A stretch of DNA of 64,000 nucleotides. It comes from an uncultured Sediminibacterium sp. Lineage in GTDB: Bacteria > Bacteroidota > Bacteroidia > Chitinophagales > Chitinophagaceae. Positions 18,468 to 28,492 of the stretch are shown in pieces (position 1 is the stretch's first letter; each line of letters starts with the position of its first letter). The translations under genes and the position numbers were made by a program. The notes under the pieces are model-generated. The model had not been told where the DNA came from, did no database searches, and saw only the letters and a program-made list of their open reading frames with translations. Location: positions 34,704 to 98,703 of the forward strand of contig NZ_CAMLMJ010000016.1 in NCBI RefSeq assembly GCF_946481145.1, read 5' to 3'.

Positions 18468-19547
18468 CTATAACTGAAAGCCCAGGTTCCGAATCAATGA
18501 ATCGGGTAATACAGGAAGTTTTCTTCTTTCTATCAGGTAAGTCGAAAGTCCGGAAAGGTCTCTGTACACAAAATGTTTACTCATTGCCCCTTCAAGGTAT
18601 CCTGCTCCCGAGGTATTTCCTGTTCCTACGCGCATACCAATCATCCTGCGCACCATTACCAGGTGTTTATGTCGCCAGCTACTCATCAGGTGGTCAATTT
18701 CAATCAAGCCATCCAATACCTGGTAAGAAGTTTGGAACAATGGAAAATCGCGGTAAAGCATGATAAATAAGGCTGATCGTAATGCCGCCGGAGAAAATAA
18801 GGTTTTCATGGCTGCAACCTGCTCATCGGAATAATGTTCGGGTCTGTGTTCAAAAAATACAAGGTCGAAATCGTGGATTTTGTTCTTCTCTCTTTCTGTA
18901 AGTCCGGCCTCATAAATCGCGCGATAATCATTCCAGAAAGGATGCAGATTACCATTGTGTTTTGTCTGATAATCTTTCCAAAAATCTTCCCTGAAAAAAG
19001 GGATACGTTCCAGCCATTTATTAACCAGCTCTAATAAATTATGTCCTTCTTCAATTGCCGTGATATGCTGATAATCTTCCTTGGTAAATCCTCCTTCATT
19101 CGTTCTTTTGTAATAGTCTTTATGGTGGCGATGATCCAATTCCAATCCCAATCTTGCTTCCAATAACCTGAACTGTTTACTTTGGAACCCGGAAGAGGGG
19201 GTAAGCAGGTTGCGAAACTCCAGGAAATCAAGTGGCGTCATCGTGTCGAGAATCTCTACTTGCTTATTGAGTAATTGAAGGATATGAATGATCCTGTGCA
19301 GTCTATGACGCACCAAGTTCATGTCTTCAGAATTATCATTAATTTTTTCTTTGCTGAAAACGCCGGTAATATAATCCAGTTCAAATAAAATCTGTTTGAA
19401 CCATAGCTCATAAGCCTGGTGTATAATGATGAACAACATTTCATCATGAGCCGGTTCATTTCCCGGTTCGAAACTTACAGGGTGTTGTGCATTCAAAACC
19501 TTATCAAGACCGAGGTAAGTACCGTAGTACATAGGTTGTTTTTCCAT
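18468..19547 (-). CDS. kynA: Tryptophan 2,3-dioxygenase
   Basis: Heme enzyme opening the indole ring of tryptophan to give N-formylkynurenine. The protein has 359 aa, somewhat longer than the Xanthomonas enzyme. Conserved segments are HQAYELWFKQILFELD, FLEFRNLLTPSSGFQS and the heme/substrate region SSWRHKHLVMVRRMIG followed by GTGNTSGAGYL. Kynureninase is encoded 3 kb away; no formamidase is seen between them. The divergent spacer to pyrF is a paired heptad array. Confidence 0.94.
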   Translation of the reverse strand: MEKQPMYYGTYLGLDKVLNAQHPVSFEPGNEPAHDEMLFIIIHQAYELWFKQILFELDYITGVFSKEKINDNSEDMNLVRHRLHRIIHILQLLNKQVEILDTMTPLDFLEFRNLLTPSSGFQSKQFRLLEARLGLELDHRHHKDYYKRTNEGGFTKEDYQHITAIEEGHNLLELVNKWLERIPFFREDFWKDYQTKHNGNLHPFWNDYRAIYEAGLTEREKNKIHDFDLVFFEHRPEHYSDEQVAAMKTLFSPAALRSALFIMLYRDFPLFQTSYQVLDGLIEIDHLMSSWRHKHLVMVRRMIGMRVGTGNTSGAGYLEGAMSKHFVYRDLSGLSTYLIERRKLPVLPDSLIRNLGFQL

Positions 19548-19561
19548 AGCAAGGCAAAGAA

Positions 19562-19731
19562 ACAGAGAAATATGAAATAAGGAATAAGAAATAAGGAATA
19601 AGGAATAAGAAAGTTGGGGTATAGTTTGTCTACCTGTATGGATTTATTTATGTATTATTCAATATCTATATTTTCTTATTCCTTATTTCATATTCCTTAT
19701 TTCTTATTCTCTATTCCTTATTTCATATTTT
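19562..19731. repeat. Paired inverted heptad arrays (GGAATAA family)
   Basis: The left arm (about 19562-19610) has words GAAATAT, GAAATAA, GGAATAA. The right arm (about 19671-19731) has the complementary TTCCTTA, TTTCATA, TTTCTTA. They flank a 60-nt spacer and fill the divergent region between kynA and pyrF. The end of the right arm forms the -7 element of pyrF. Confidence 0.8.
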
Positions 19732-19733
19732 TG
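19726..19733 (+). promoter_or_regulatory. Candidate -7 promoter element of pyrF
   Basis: TATTTTTG fits the Bacteroidota -7 consensus TAnnTTTG and lies only 4 nt before the pyrF ATG, which would make the transcript leaderless or nearly so. No clear TTG -33 element was found at the usual distance. Confidence 0.4.
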
Positions 19734-19737
19734 TCCT

Positions 19738-20553
19738 ATGACCCGCCAACAACTTGTAGAACAGATAAAACTTAAAGGTTCTTATCTCTGTGTAGGATTA
19801 GACACCGATATTGAAAAAATACCTGCTCATTTAAAAGGCAAGCCTGATGGGGTACTAACTTTTAATAAAGCCATTATTGATGCTACTAAAGACCATTGTG
19901 TATCCTATAAAATAAATACTGCATTTTACGAATCACAAGGATTGAAAGGGTGGGAAATCATGGCAGAAACACTGGCATATATTCCTGAAACCCATTTTAC
20001 CATTGCAGATGCTAAACGCGGCGATATTGGGAATACTTCGGCGCAATATGCTAAAACATTTTTTGAGGTATTACCTTTCGATGCGGTTACTGTTGCGCCA
20101 TATATGGGAGAAGACAGCGTACGCCCTTTTTTGGAGCATAAAGATAAATGGACGATCGTACTAGGATTAACCTCCAATGCCGGAAGTTTTAATTTTCAGC
20201 GATTAGTTCTGGAAGATAAGCAGGGTAAGCAATTGTATGAACAGGTATTGCAAACTACCTGTGAGTGGGGTACACCCGATAATCTGATGTTTGTTGTTGG
20301 TGCTACGAGGGCAAGCGATCTCGAATATATTAGAAGCATTATTCCAGATCATTTCTTGCTTGTACCAGGTGTAGGTGCCCAGGGAGGTAGTTTGGAAGGA
20401 GTGTCGAAATATGGACTGAATAAAGATGCCGGCCTGTTAGTAAATGCCAGCAGGGCCGTAATTTTTGCCAGCAGCGGAGAGGATTTTGCCGAAGCAGCAA
20501 AAAAAGTAGCACAGGATTATCAGCATGAAATGAAATCTTATCTAACCATTTAA
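19738..20553 (+). CDS. pyrF: Orotidine 5'-phosphate decarboxylase (type 2)
   Basis: Last step of UMP synthesis: decarboxylation of OMP. The protein has 271 aa, the length of the type 2 subfamily. The catalytic array is seen in IADAKRGDIGNT, with Asp91, Lys93 and Asp96. The closing phosphate-binding region reads LVPGVGAQGG ... VNASRAVIFAS. It is followed after 34 nt by a metallophosphoesterase gene on the same strand. Confidence 0.96.
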   Translation: MTRQQLVEQIKLKGSYLCVGLDTDIEKIPAHLKGKPDGVLTFNKAIIDATKDHCVSYKINTAFYESQGLKGWEIMAETLAYIPETHFTIADAKRGDIGNTSAQYAKTFFEVLPFDAVTVAPYMGEDSVRPFLEHKDKWTIVLGLTSNAGSFNFQRLVLEDKQGKQLYEQVLQTTCEWGTPDNLMFVVGATRASDLEYIRSIIPDHFLLVPGVGAQGGSLEGVSKYGLNKDAGLLVNASRAVIFASSGEDFAEAAKKVAQDYQHEMKSYLTI

Positions 20554-20587
20554 GTGAATTCATACCCCAATCCTTAAAATACCCATC

Positions 20588-21514
20588 ATGGAGAGAAGGA
20601 AATTTTTACAGCAAGGAGCTTTGTCGGCTGCGGCTGTAGCTGCGTTGCCGATAGCATCTGCTGCAGAAACCAATGCTAAACCCTCTATTCGGGTAGCATT
20701 TATATCCGATGTACATGTTAAGACAGGTGAAATACCGGAGCGCGGCATGCAGCAGGCATTTAAACATGTGAATGCGCTTAAGCCTTCTGTAGACTTTATC
20801 ATCAACGGCGGTGATGCTATTATGGATGCTATGAAAGCTACAAAGGCTAAAACACAGGAGCAATGGGATTTGTGGAATAAGATACTCAACGCAGAAAATA
20901 AACTGCCCATCTATCATTGTATTGGTAACCATGATGCATGGGGTTGGCAAATGACTGAACCGGAAATTAAGAATGATCCGCTCTATAATAAAGCCTGGGC
21001 CGTAAAACAACACCAGATGCCTGGTAGGTTTTATAGTTTCACCCATAAGAACTGGAAATTTATCATTCTCGACAGTGCGCATGAAAACAATGGGGGATAT
21101 ATAGCCAAAATAGATGAAGAGCAATGGATATGGCTGGAAAATGAATTAAAAAATACAGATGCGGATACGCATATTTGTATTGCCTCGCATATTCCTATCG
21201 TTTCTTATGTGTCTGGATTCTTTTTTGATAAAACAGAAGATAACGGCGACAGAAAAATATCCCGCGCCTTATTACATACGGATTCATTCAAATTAACAGA
21301 ACTCTTCCGAAACTTTAAAAATATACGTTGCTGTCTTAGTGGACATATTCATTTACAGGATATGGTTGAATATCGCGGTATACACTACTACTGTAACGGC
21401 GCAATAAGCGGAAACTGGTGGGGCGGAGCCTTCAAAGGATTTGCACCTGCCTATGCTGTTTTTGAATTCTTTAAAGACGGGACTTTAAGTAGGAAGATGG
21501 TGGAATATTCGTAA
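20588..21514 (+). CDS. Tat-exported calcineurin-like metallophosphoesterase
   Basis: A 308-aa phosphoesterase with a twin-arginine signal (MERRKFLQQGALSAAAVAAL). The dimetal motifs are visible in order: ISDVHVK, NGGDAIMD, IGNHDAW, ASHIPI and SGHIHLQD. The substrate is unknown; related Bacteroidota proteins cleave phosphoester bonds outside the cytoplasm. Its stop abuts an 8-bp-word array shared with the convergent SGNH hydrolase gene. Confidence 0.9.
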   Translation: MERRKFLQQGALSAAAVAALPIASAAETNAKPSIRVAFISDVHVKTGEIPERGMQQAFKHVNALKPSVDFIINGGDAIMDAMKATKAKTQEQWDLWNKILNAENKLPIYHCIGNHDAWGWQMTEPEIKNDPLYNKAWAVKQHQMPGRFYSFTHKNWKFIILDSAHENNGGYIAKIDEEQWIWLENELKNTDADTHICIASHIPIVSYVSGFFFDKTEDNGDRKISRALLHTDSFKLTELFRNFKNIRCCLSGHIHLQDMVEYRGIHYYCNGAISGNWWGGAFKGFAPAYAVFEFFKDGTLSRKMVEYS

Positions 21515-21626
21515 TTTGGAAATTTGGAAATTTGAAAATTTGAAAATGAGATTATGGTAAAATTTGATTACCTCAAAACTAACACTCATCATTTCCAAAT
21601 TTCCAAATTTTCAAATTTTCAAATTA
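21514..21626. repeat. Paired inverted 8-bp-word array (TTTGGAAA family)
   Basis: The left arm (about 21514-21547) has TTTGGAAA and TTTGAAAA. The right arm (about 21590-21626) has the complement. It lies between two convergent genes: it follows the TAA of the phosphoesterase directly and contains the TGA of the SGNH hydrolase. Confidence 0.78.
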
Positions 21627-22227
21627 TTCTCTCAATAACCCCCGCAACTTTCTCCGCCCATACTGCATGTGATTTGGCGGAATAGTGAAGTTGGTCGCTG
21701 GCTAAAAGTGTTGTGTCGTTTTTTGCGAGACGGGTTTGTGGAGTGATGTTTATATAATGACCACCCAACTGTTTGGTAGCTTCTTCGCAAACTTTATTGA
21801 AATCATCTATTGCATGGCTGATTGAGTTGGTGTCTTTGCCCGATGCAAAAGGAGTTACTCCCCAATCCGGAATAGATAGTACAATAACCCTTTCTGGTTT
21901 ATTGTCAGCTAAATGAATTGCTTTTTTGAGCAGGTATTGAAATTCTTCTTTAAAATCAGCAACAGGTAATCCACGGTATTGATTATTTACACCAATCAAT
22001 AAACTAACAAAATCATATTGTTCATTGAGTGTAGTGTGTAAAATATGGTCAGCAAGCTCGAAGCTGGTCCATCCCGTTTTGGCAACAACTTCCGGTGCAT
22101 GAAAATGAATTCCTTTTTTGCGAAGCAATTGAACCACCTGATAAGGGAAACCTTCATGCAAGGGTACCGATTCGCCGATGGTGTAAGAATCGCCTAAAGC
22201 GAGATAGCTGAAATAATGACGTGTCAT
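21619..22227 (-). CDS. SGNH/GDSL-family hydrolase
   Basis: A 202-aa esterase/lipase-like protein with no signal peptide. Block I is GDSYTIGES (nucleophile Ser), block III is LLIGVNNQYRG, and the C-terminal Asp/His pair is probably DQLHYSAKSHAVWA. The natural substrate (acyl ester, carbohydrate ester or other) cannot be told. The stop codon lies in a repeat array. Confidence 0.88.
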   Translation of the reverse strand: MTRHYFSYLALGDSYTIGESVPLHEGFPYQVVQLLRKKGIHFHAPEVVAKTGWTSFELADHILHTTLNEQYDFVSLLIGVNNQYRGLPVADFKEEFQYLLKKAIHLADNKPERVIVLSIPDWGVTPFASGKDTNSISHAIDDFNKVCEEATKQLGGHYINITPQTRLAKNDTTLLASDQLHYSAKSHAVWAEKVAGVIERII

Positions 22228-22236
22228 AACAGAATT

Positions 22237-22343
22237 TTTCTGTGCCTTTCAGTGTATTCAGTGGCAATCTTCACCGGACTTTCGGTCTTTCTGACTTTCG
22301 GACTAATTTAATTTGCCACAGAATACACAGATTAACACTGAGT
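22237..22343. repeat. Paired array (GCCACAG family) with inner AGTCCGAA-type words
   Basis: Arms at about 22237-22265 and 22312-22343 are complementary (TTGCCACAG-type words). Between them, at about 22273-22303, are CGGACTTT-type words like those at 31.5 kb and 46.2 kb. A single related GCCACAG run occurs at 18409-18437. It lies between two minus-strand genes. Confidence 0.6.
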
Positions 22344-22347
22344 AAGA

Positions 22348-23610
22348 TTAGAAATTATTTTTCAGTATTTCATAGAAACGATATACATCTTCAAAACTAC
22401 AATACATCGGAGCAGGGGCAACGCGAATGACGCCGGGTTCACGGTAGTCAACAATGATTCCGCTGCTGATCATTTTATCGTGGATGGCACGTCCATTTTC
22501 TTTAAAATACAAACATAGTTGTGCCCCACGCTGTTCCGGGTCCGCAGGAGTGATGATCTCAAAATTAATATGCTTCAATTCTTTTAATAAATATTCAAGA
22601 TAGGCAGTGAGGTGAATACTTTTTTTGCGAAGCCTGTCGATGCCCGCTGTCTCAAAAAGTTCCAATGAAGCTTTTAGACAAACCGTATTAAATACCTGTG
22701 AGGTACTGATATTCCATCCTGTTGCATTGGTTTTAGGAATAAAACCTTTCTCCATTTTGAAGCGGGTTTGTTCATCATTTCCCCACCATCCGGCTAATCG
22801 GGGCGTGGCTGCATTCGATGCGTGTTTTTCATGTACAAATACGCCACCAATGGCTCCTGGTCCGGCATTCAGGTATTTATAGCTGCACCATACAGCGAAG
22901 TCTGCGTCTATATCATGAAGCTGCATCGGAACATTGCCCGCTACATGCGCAAGATCAAATCCGGCAATTGCCCCTATTTGATGTGCTGTTTGAGTTATTG
23001 CTGCCAAATCATATAGCTGCCCAGTATAATAATTAATACCTCCGAAAAGGATCATTGCCACAGACGCTCCAGCCTGTTTAATTGTTTCAATAATATCTTC
23101 TGTATGAAGTAATTTTTCTCCTGGTTTTGGTTTTATTTCTATGATTGCTTCATCAGGGTTAAGGCCAAAATGTTTTACCAGTGTTTCAACTGCATATTGA
23201 TCCGATGGGAAAGCGCCTGCTTCCATGATTATTTTATAGCGGGTAGCCGAAGGCTTATAAAAACTCAGCATGAGCAGGTGTAAGTTTACCGTGAGGGCAT
23301 TCATAACGGTAACTTCAGACTCCTTACATCCCATCATTTTAGCGAGGGCAGGTGTGCAGAATTGGTGATATTTTAACCATGGATTGGTTCCTCCAAAATA
23401 TCCTCCGACTGCCAGGTTACGCCAGCTTTCCAACTCGGTTTCAATGGCTGCTGCTGTATTGTGGGGCTGTAACCCTAATGAATTACCACAGAAATAGATC
23501 ACATCTTTACCATCATGCAGTGGAAAATGAAACATTTGTTTAAAGCCAGCCAATTCATCTGATGCATCGGCTTGTATGGCATAATTGATATCCGTATTAA
23601 AAGCAAACAT
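22348..23610 (-). CDS. kynU: Kynureninase
   Basis: PLP enzyme splitting kynurenine (or 3-hydroxykynurenine) into anthranilate (or 3-hydroxyanthranilate) and alanine. The protein has 420 aa from the ATG before FAFNTD; the 20-residue upstream extension was rejected. The PLP lysine is probably Lys245 in WCSYKYLNAG, with Asp219 in GFDLAHVAGN. Together with kynA it indicates tryptophan breakdown through kynurenine. Confidence 0.94.
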   Translation of the reverse strand: MFAFNTDINYAIQADASDELAGFKQMFHFPLHDGKDVIYFCGNSLGLQPHNTAAAIETELESWRNLAVGGYFGGTNPWLKYHQFCTPALAKMMGCKESEVTVMNALTVNLHLLMLSFYKPSATRYKIIMEAGAFPSDQYAVETLVKHFGLNPDEAIIEIKPKPGEKLLHTEDIIETIKQAGASVAMILFGGINYYTGQLYDLAAITQTAHQIGAIAGFDLAHVAGNVPMQLHDIDADFAVWCSYKYLNAGPGAIGGVFVHEKHASNAATPRLAGWWGNDEQTRFKMEKGFIPKTNATGWNISTSQVFNTVCLKASLELFETAGIDRLRKKSIHLTAYLEYLLKELKHINFEIITPADPEQRGAQLCLYFKENGRAIHDKMISSGIIVDYREPGVIRVAPAPMYCSFEDVYRFYEILKNNF

Positions 23611-23775
23611 TATGAACAATTTGCTGCTAAAGTAACGTAAATGAGAGATTCTGTACTTCCCCTTAAACATGGTCTACAGGGATGGAGAGGTAGTCTTCAC
23701 CGAATTTTCATCAAACTTTGTCGGTGAATTGATCGCTTTGGCCTAATTTTCAGGCACCCAAAACGTTATAACTGT

Positions 23776-26313
23776 ATGAGAAAATTCATGCTGTTGTCGG
23801 TGTGCATGCTATTTGCATTTGCCACTTTTGCACAACATCCCCCCGTTACCAAGGCCAACTATGCATTGGCGGCACGTTTCTCACCAAAGAAACTGAGTAA
23901 AATGATCTTCAGCACCAATGTGGATCCACACTGGTTGAAGAACTCTGAAAAATTCTGGTATGTGTATGAAACTACCGAAGGTAAAAAATGGTATATCGTT
24001 GATCCTGTAAAAGGAGAGAAGAAGGTAATGTTCGACAATGCCGACCTTGCAGCCAAAATTACCCGTGTAGTTAAAGACCCTTTTGATGCCCAAAATCTGG
24101 GGTTAGACAGCATGCGTTTTGTACGTGACGAAAACTGGATCCAGTTTGAAGTGAAAAGCACACAGGATGAAGTGAAAAAAGATTCAGCAGCTACAACAAC
24201 AACTGGCCGTCGTGGTGCAGGAGGTGCTGCAGCGGCTTCAACCACAAGTAAAAAAGTATTCTATTTTGAATACAATCTTACCACAGGTGAACTCGTAGAA
24301 CTTCCAGATTTCAAAAAACCAAAAAGAAAACCCAACTGGGCGAATATTTCTCCGGATGGCAATACAATCATCTTTGGTAAGAACTACAATATTTACTGGA
24401 TGGATAAGGCTAACTACGAAAAGGCCTTAAAAAATGAAAATGATTCTACCATTGTTGAAAATGCCCTTACAAAAGATGGATTCGATGGATATGGTTATTA
24501 TAATGATGGTAATCTTTCAGGAAGTGGCATGACGGATGAAGACAAAGAAAAAGAAGCTAAAAGAAGAAGACCTGTATTTGCTTTATGGTCGCCGGATTCG
24601 AAATATTTCTCCATGCGCAGGGTAGATAACCGTAAAGTGAAAAATCTTTGGGTAATTAATAGTGTGGCAAACCCACGCCCAACACTCGAAACGTATAAAT
24701 ACTGGATGCCTGGTGAAAAAGAAGCACCGGTAGATCATCTTTATTTGTTTGATATTACCAGCAAAACCAGCAAAGAGTTAAATGTATCTGCATTCAAAGA
24801 CCAGGGTGTTGGTACCTGGGCAATGCCTGCAAAAGTGAATACACGCGACGACGATTGGAGACCAAGCATCTGGTTGGGAACAAAAGATAAATTCTACTTT
24901 ACCCGTACAGGTCGCGATCAGAAACGTATAGATGTATGCGTAGTTGATGTTGCTACAGGTACAGTTAAAGCCCTTGTAGAAGAGCGTTTTAACTCATTCA
25001 TTGAAGTTAATCAGATAGCGCTTGTTAATGGGGGTAAGGAATTTATTCACTGGAGTGAGCGCGACGGATGGGCACATTTTTATCTCTATGATGAAAATGG
25101 CAAACTGAAAAATCAAATTACCAGCGGTGCTTTCCATTGTGAAGATATCCTGGGAGTTGATGAAACCAAACGTGTACTGTATTTCTCTGCAAACGGTAAA
25201 GAAGCTGGAGAAGATCCATATTATTTACATGCTTACCGCATTAATTTCGATGGTACAGGAATGAAATTGCTGAACAGCGGCGATTTTGATCATGCTATGC
25301 GTATGAATGACGGTAATAGCTTTTTCATCGATAATTTTTCACGGGTTAATACAGTACCTAAATCAGTATTGTATAATGCTGATGGTAAAAAAATACTCGA
25401 TCTTGAAACGGCTGATTTCACTTCATTATTTGCATCAGGATACAAGTTCCCTGAAATTTTCAAAGCAAAAGCAGACGATGGTATTACAGATATCTATGGT
25501 GTAATGTATAAGCCTTTTGATTTCGACAGCACCAAACAATATCCATTAATTGAGTACGTATATCCTGGTCCGCAAACTGAAGCGGTGAATAAGGCATTTG
25601 GACGTGGATTCGATCGCACAGACCGCCTTGCACAAATGGGTTTTGTGGTTATCACATTGGGTAATCGCGGCGGACACCCTTCGCGCAGTAAATGGTACCA
25701 CAATTTTGGTTATGGTAACCTGCGTGATTATGGTTTAGCTGATAAAAAAGCAGTAGCAGAACAGTTGGCCGATAGGTTCAAATACATCGACATCAACCGT
25801 GTAGGTATTCATGGTCACTCCGGAGGAGGCTTTATGAGTACTGCTGCTATGCTGGTATATCCTGATTTCTTTAAAGTTGCTGTATCATCTGCAGGTAACC
25901 ACGATAACTCAGTATACAACAGATGGTGGAGCGAGCAACACCATGGTGTGAAAGAAGTAATCAGTGATAAAGGAGATACATCATTCCTCTACAGCATTGA
26001 GAAAAACCCAGACCTGGCCAAAAACCTGAAAGGTAAACTCATGTTATCTCATGGGGATATTGATAACAACGTACATCCCGCCAATACCATCCGTATGGCC
26101 AATGCACTGATCCGTGCCAATAAACGTTTTGATCTGGTAGTATTACCTGGTCAGCGTCATGGTTATGGCGATATGACTGAATACTTCTTCTGGAGACAAG
26201 CTGATTATTTCGCAGAACACCTGTTAGGCGATAAAACTGGTCGTACAGAAACGGATATTGAGGAAATGAATAAGGAAGTAGAGCAGAATGGAAGAGCAGG
26301 GAGAAGGAATTAG
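23776..26313 (+). CDS. Exported S9 family prolyl oligopeptidase (DPP IV-like)
   Basis: An 845-aa serine peptidase with a signal peptide (MRKFMLLSVCMLFAFATFAQ). Residues about 30-580 form a beta-propeller resembling DPPIV_N, with a low-complexity insert (GRRGAGGAAAAS) near 150. The alpha/beta-hydrolase domain carries the triad Ser682 (GHSGGGF), Asp763 (GDIDNNV) and His795 (QRHGYGD). Such enzymes cleave dipeptides, often after proline, in the periplasm. A terminator follows. Confidence 0.93.
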   Translation: MRKFMLLSVCMLFAFATFAQHPPVTKANYALAARFSPKKLSKMIFSTNVDPHWLKNSEKFWYVYETTEGKKWYIVDPVKGEKKVMFDNADLAAKITRVVKDPFDAQNLGLDSMRFVRDENWIQFEVKSTQDEVKKDSAATTTTGRRGAGGAAAASTTSKKVFYFEYNLTTGELVELPDFKKPKRKPNWANISPDGNTIIFGKNYNIYWMDKANYEKALKNENDSTIVENALTKDGFDGYGYYNDGNLSGSGMTDEDKEKEAKRRRPVFALWSPDSKYFSMRRVDNRKVKNLWVINSVANPRPTLETYKYWMPGEKEAPVDHLYLFDITSKTSKELNVSAFKDQGVGTWAMPAKVNTRDDDWRPSIWLGTKDKFYFTRTGRDQKRIDVCVVDVATGTVKALVEERFNSFIEVNQIALVNGGKEFIHWSERDGWAHFYLYDENGKLKNQITSGAFHCEDILGVDETKRVLYFSANGKEAGEDPYYLHAYRINFDGTGMKLLNSGDFDHAMRMNDGNSFFIDNFSRVNTVPKSVLYNADGKKILDLETADFTSLFASGYKFPEIFKAKADDGITDIYGVMYKPFDFDSTKQYPLIEYVYPGPQTEAVNKAFGRGFDRTDRLAQMGFVVITLGNRGGHPSRSKWYHNFGYGNLRDYGLADKKAVAEQLADRFKYIDINRVGIHGHSGGGFMSTAAMLVYPDFFKVAVSSAGNHDNSVYNRWWSEQHHGVKEVISDKGDTSFLYSIEKNPDLAKNLKGKLMLSHGDIDNNVHPANTIRMANALIRANKRFDLVVLPGQRHGYGDMTEYFFWRQADYFAEHLLGDKTGRTETDIEEMNKEVEQNGRAGRRN

Positions 26314-26350
26314 GAAATAAGAAATAAGTAATAAGAAATAACAAATTAGA
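26311..26350. repeat. Single heptad array (GAAATAA family)
   Basis: Five or six 7-bp words of the GAAATAA type, beginning at the S9 peptidase stop codon and running up to its terminator. No complementary arm is seen. Confidence 0.65.
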
Positions 26351-26364
26351 AAGTAAGTGTATGA

Positions 26365-26395
26365 CCGTGGCCTCCAAAGGAGGCCACGGTTTTTT
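26365..26395 (+). terminator. Rho-independent terminator of the S9 peptidase gene
   Basis: An 11-bp perfect stem CCGTGGCCTCC/GGAGGCCACGG with an AAA loop and six T residues. Confidence 0.92.
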
Positions 26396-26582
26396 GTGGA
26401 GGGTTGGCTAGTAAAGATGATAATGAGGAGATTTACATGATTGATTTGATTGATCAAGTATTTAGAAAAGTTGCCTTGCATTATTCAGACAATGGCAGAA
26501 GAACGGATTGTTGATTGTCGATTTTAGTTCCTAACTTTCATTAGCCGATCTTACTTTTCGATTTTAGCTTAATTTTTAACCT

Positions 26583-27302
26583 ATGGCAACTGCAGAAAGA
26601 AATATCACCTTTGAAAACTATCTAGAGAGTCATTATATCCACCGCAGTAACTGGTTACGCGCAGCAGTACTGGGTGCAAATGATGGTATTATTTCCGTTT
26701 CAAGTTTGGCCATTGGGGTTGCTACGGCAAGTACAACCAGAGATCCTATCTTATTGGCAAGTATTGCCGGACTGGTTGCAGGGGCATTGTCGATGGCGGC
26801 AGGGGAATATGTTTCAGTAAGCTCGCAGACTGATATTGAAAAGGCAGATATAGCAAGAGAAAAAGAGGAGTTGGAAGAAATGCCCGAAGAAGAATTACAT
26901 ATCCTTGCTCAGATCTATGAAAAACGTGGCTTAAAAAAAGAAACCGCAATGCAGGTGGCCATTGAACTCACCGAATTTGATGCGCTGGGCACACATGTTA
27001 GAGACGAATTGGGGATTAATGAAGTTAGTCAGGCAAAACCGATCCAGGCCGCATTTGCTTCTGGAGCAGCATTTACGGCAGGGGGATTATTACCCGTGCT
27101 TGTAACAGTATTTGCACCTGTACAACAAATGGAATATTTTCTTTATTGCTTTACCATTCTTTCACTGATAATACTAGGCGCCGTTGCTGCAAAAACAGGA
27201 GGCTCTGGTATTGGTAAAGCAATTCTGCGCATCGTTATATGGGGGACCATTGCAATGGTAATATCTGCATTGGTCGGATATTTATTTGGCGTGAAAGTCT
27301 AG
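26583..27302 (+). CDS. VIT1/CCC1 family metal transporter
   Basis: A 239-aa membrane protein of the vacuolar iron transporter family, which moves Fe(II) or Mn(II) by proton exchange. TM1 has the family motif LGANDGIISVSSLAIG, TM2 has GALSMAAGEYVSVSSQ, and a charged cytoplasmic metal-binding helix region (EKEELEEMPEEELHILAQIYEKRG) precedes the last three helices. Whether iron or manganese is the cargo cannot be read from the sequence. Confidence 0.92.
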   Translation: MATAERNITFENYLESHYIHRSNWLRAAVLGANDGIISVSSLAIGVATASTTRDPILLASIAGLVAGALSMAAGEYVSVSSQTDIEKADIAREKEELEEMPEEELHILAQIYEKRGLKKETAMQVAIELTEFDALGTHVRDELGINEVSQAKPIQAAFASGAAFTAGGLLPVLVTVFAPVQQMEYFLYCFTILSLIILGAVAAKTGGSGIGKAILRIVIWGTIAMVISALVGYLFGVKV

Positions 27303-27353
27303 CAGATTTCCTTATTGAAAATTGAATATTGGACATTCGTTATTAAATAAGCT

Positions 27354-28349
27354 TTACCTGGTAGTTCTATCCCAGCTTTTAGTCATTTTCACTTTACGGA
27401 TACTACCATCAGCTTCAAAATACAACCTGTCAATACAGGTAACCCGATGATCTCTGTCAAGGTTAGGAATAGGGCGGCGGTGATAAACAATATACCATTC
27501 ATCTGTACCAGGAATGTTTATCACTGAATGATGCCCGGCGCCAGTTGCAACCGAAGAATCAGATTCCAATATGGTGCTTTCTCTTTCAAAAGGTCCGTAT
27601 AAACTATTAGACCTCGCATAAGCAACTTTATAAGTGCCGTTTGTCCAACCACCTTCCGACCACATAAAATAGTACATGCCGTTTCTGATAAACATTGTTG
27701 GACCTTCCACATATCCCTTCGGCGTTATTTCTTTTACCAGTTGCCCATTTTCAAAAGGAACAAGTGCGGTAAAGTCTTTATTCAACTTACCAATATTACA
27801 TCGACCCCAACCGCCATAGATGATATAATACGCTCCGTCTTTATCCTGAAAAACATACTGGTCTATTGGTTGTGCATCATTATAAAACTGGTTAATTAAT
27901 GGCTTGCCGAGGTGGTCCTTATAAGGGCCTTCAGGTTTACTTGCAACAGCAATACCGATGCCTCCATTATGGTCGTCTTGTACACCATTCCTTTTTTTAC
28001 TCTGTATATCATTGGCAGAGAAAAATAAAAAGTATTGGTTGTCTTTTTTCACAATTGATGGCGCCCACATTGCCATATAGGCCCATTTGATGATACTCGT
28101 ATCAATCACCCTGGGATGTTTTTGCCAATGTGCCATATCTGTTGATGAAAAAGCATCCATGAAAACCTGATCCTTGTACTTGGCAGAGAATGTAGGGAAA
28201 ATCCAGTATTGATTGTTGAATATTACCCCCTCCGGATCTGCGTACCACCCTTCAATAACCGGATTGACGACTTTTTGCGCCTGTAATATGGGCATCACTA
28301 AAAAAAATAGAATGATAACAAGGGTAATTTTCTTGAATAAGTATATCAT
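27354..28349 (-). CDS. Secreted glycoside hydrolase, GH43-like
   Basis: A 331-aa five-bladed beta-propeller enzyme with a signal peptide ending ILQAQ. Expected acidic residues are visible: the base Asp in GWYADPEG, the middle Asp in PIDQYVF and the acid Glu in YVEGPTMF, plus WAPSIVKKDNQYFLFFS. GH43-clan enzymes cut arabinose- or xylose-containing glycans. There is no SusC/SusD pair nearby, so it is not part of a visible polysaccharide utilisation locus. Confidence 0.85.
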   Translation of the reverse strand: MIYLFKKITLVIILFFLVMPILQAQKVVNPVIEGWYADPEGVIFNNQYWIFPTFSAKYKDQVFMDAFSSTDMAHWQKHPRVIDTSIIKWAYMAMWAPSIVKKDNQYFLFFSANDIQSKKRNGVQDDHNGGIGIAVASKPEGPYKDHLGKPLINQFYNDAQPIDQYVFQDKDGAYYIIYGGWGRCNIGKLNKDFTALVPFENGQLVKEITPKGYVEGPTMFIRNGMYYFMWSEGGWTNGTYKVAYARSNSLYGPFERESTILESDSSVATGAGHHSVINIPGTDEWYIVYHRRPIPNLDRDHRVTCIDRLYFEADGSIRKVKMTKSWDRTTR

Positions 28350-28492
28350 GATCTAAAATAGGCATAAATATAATAGCTCTGTAAATTCCAGGGCATGTTA
28401 AATGCAGGGTTATTAGTAGTTGCTTTCTTCAGGGATTAATAATACATTTATCCTGCATCAATTTTAGTCCGATTAAAATTAAATACAAGATT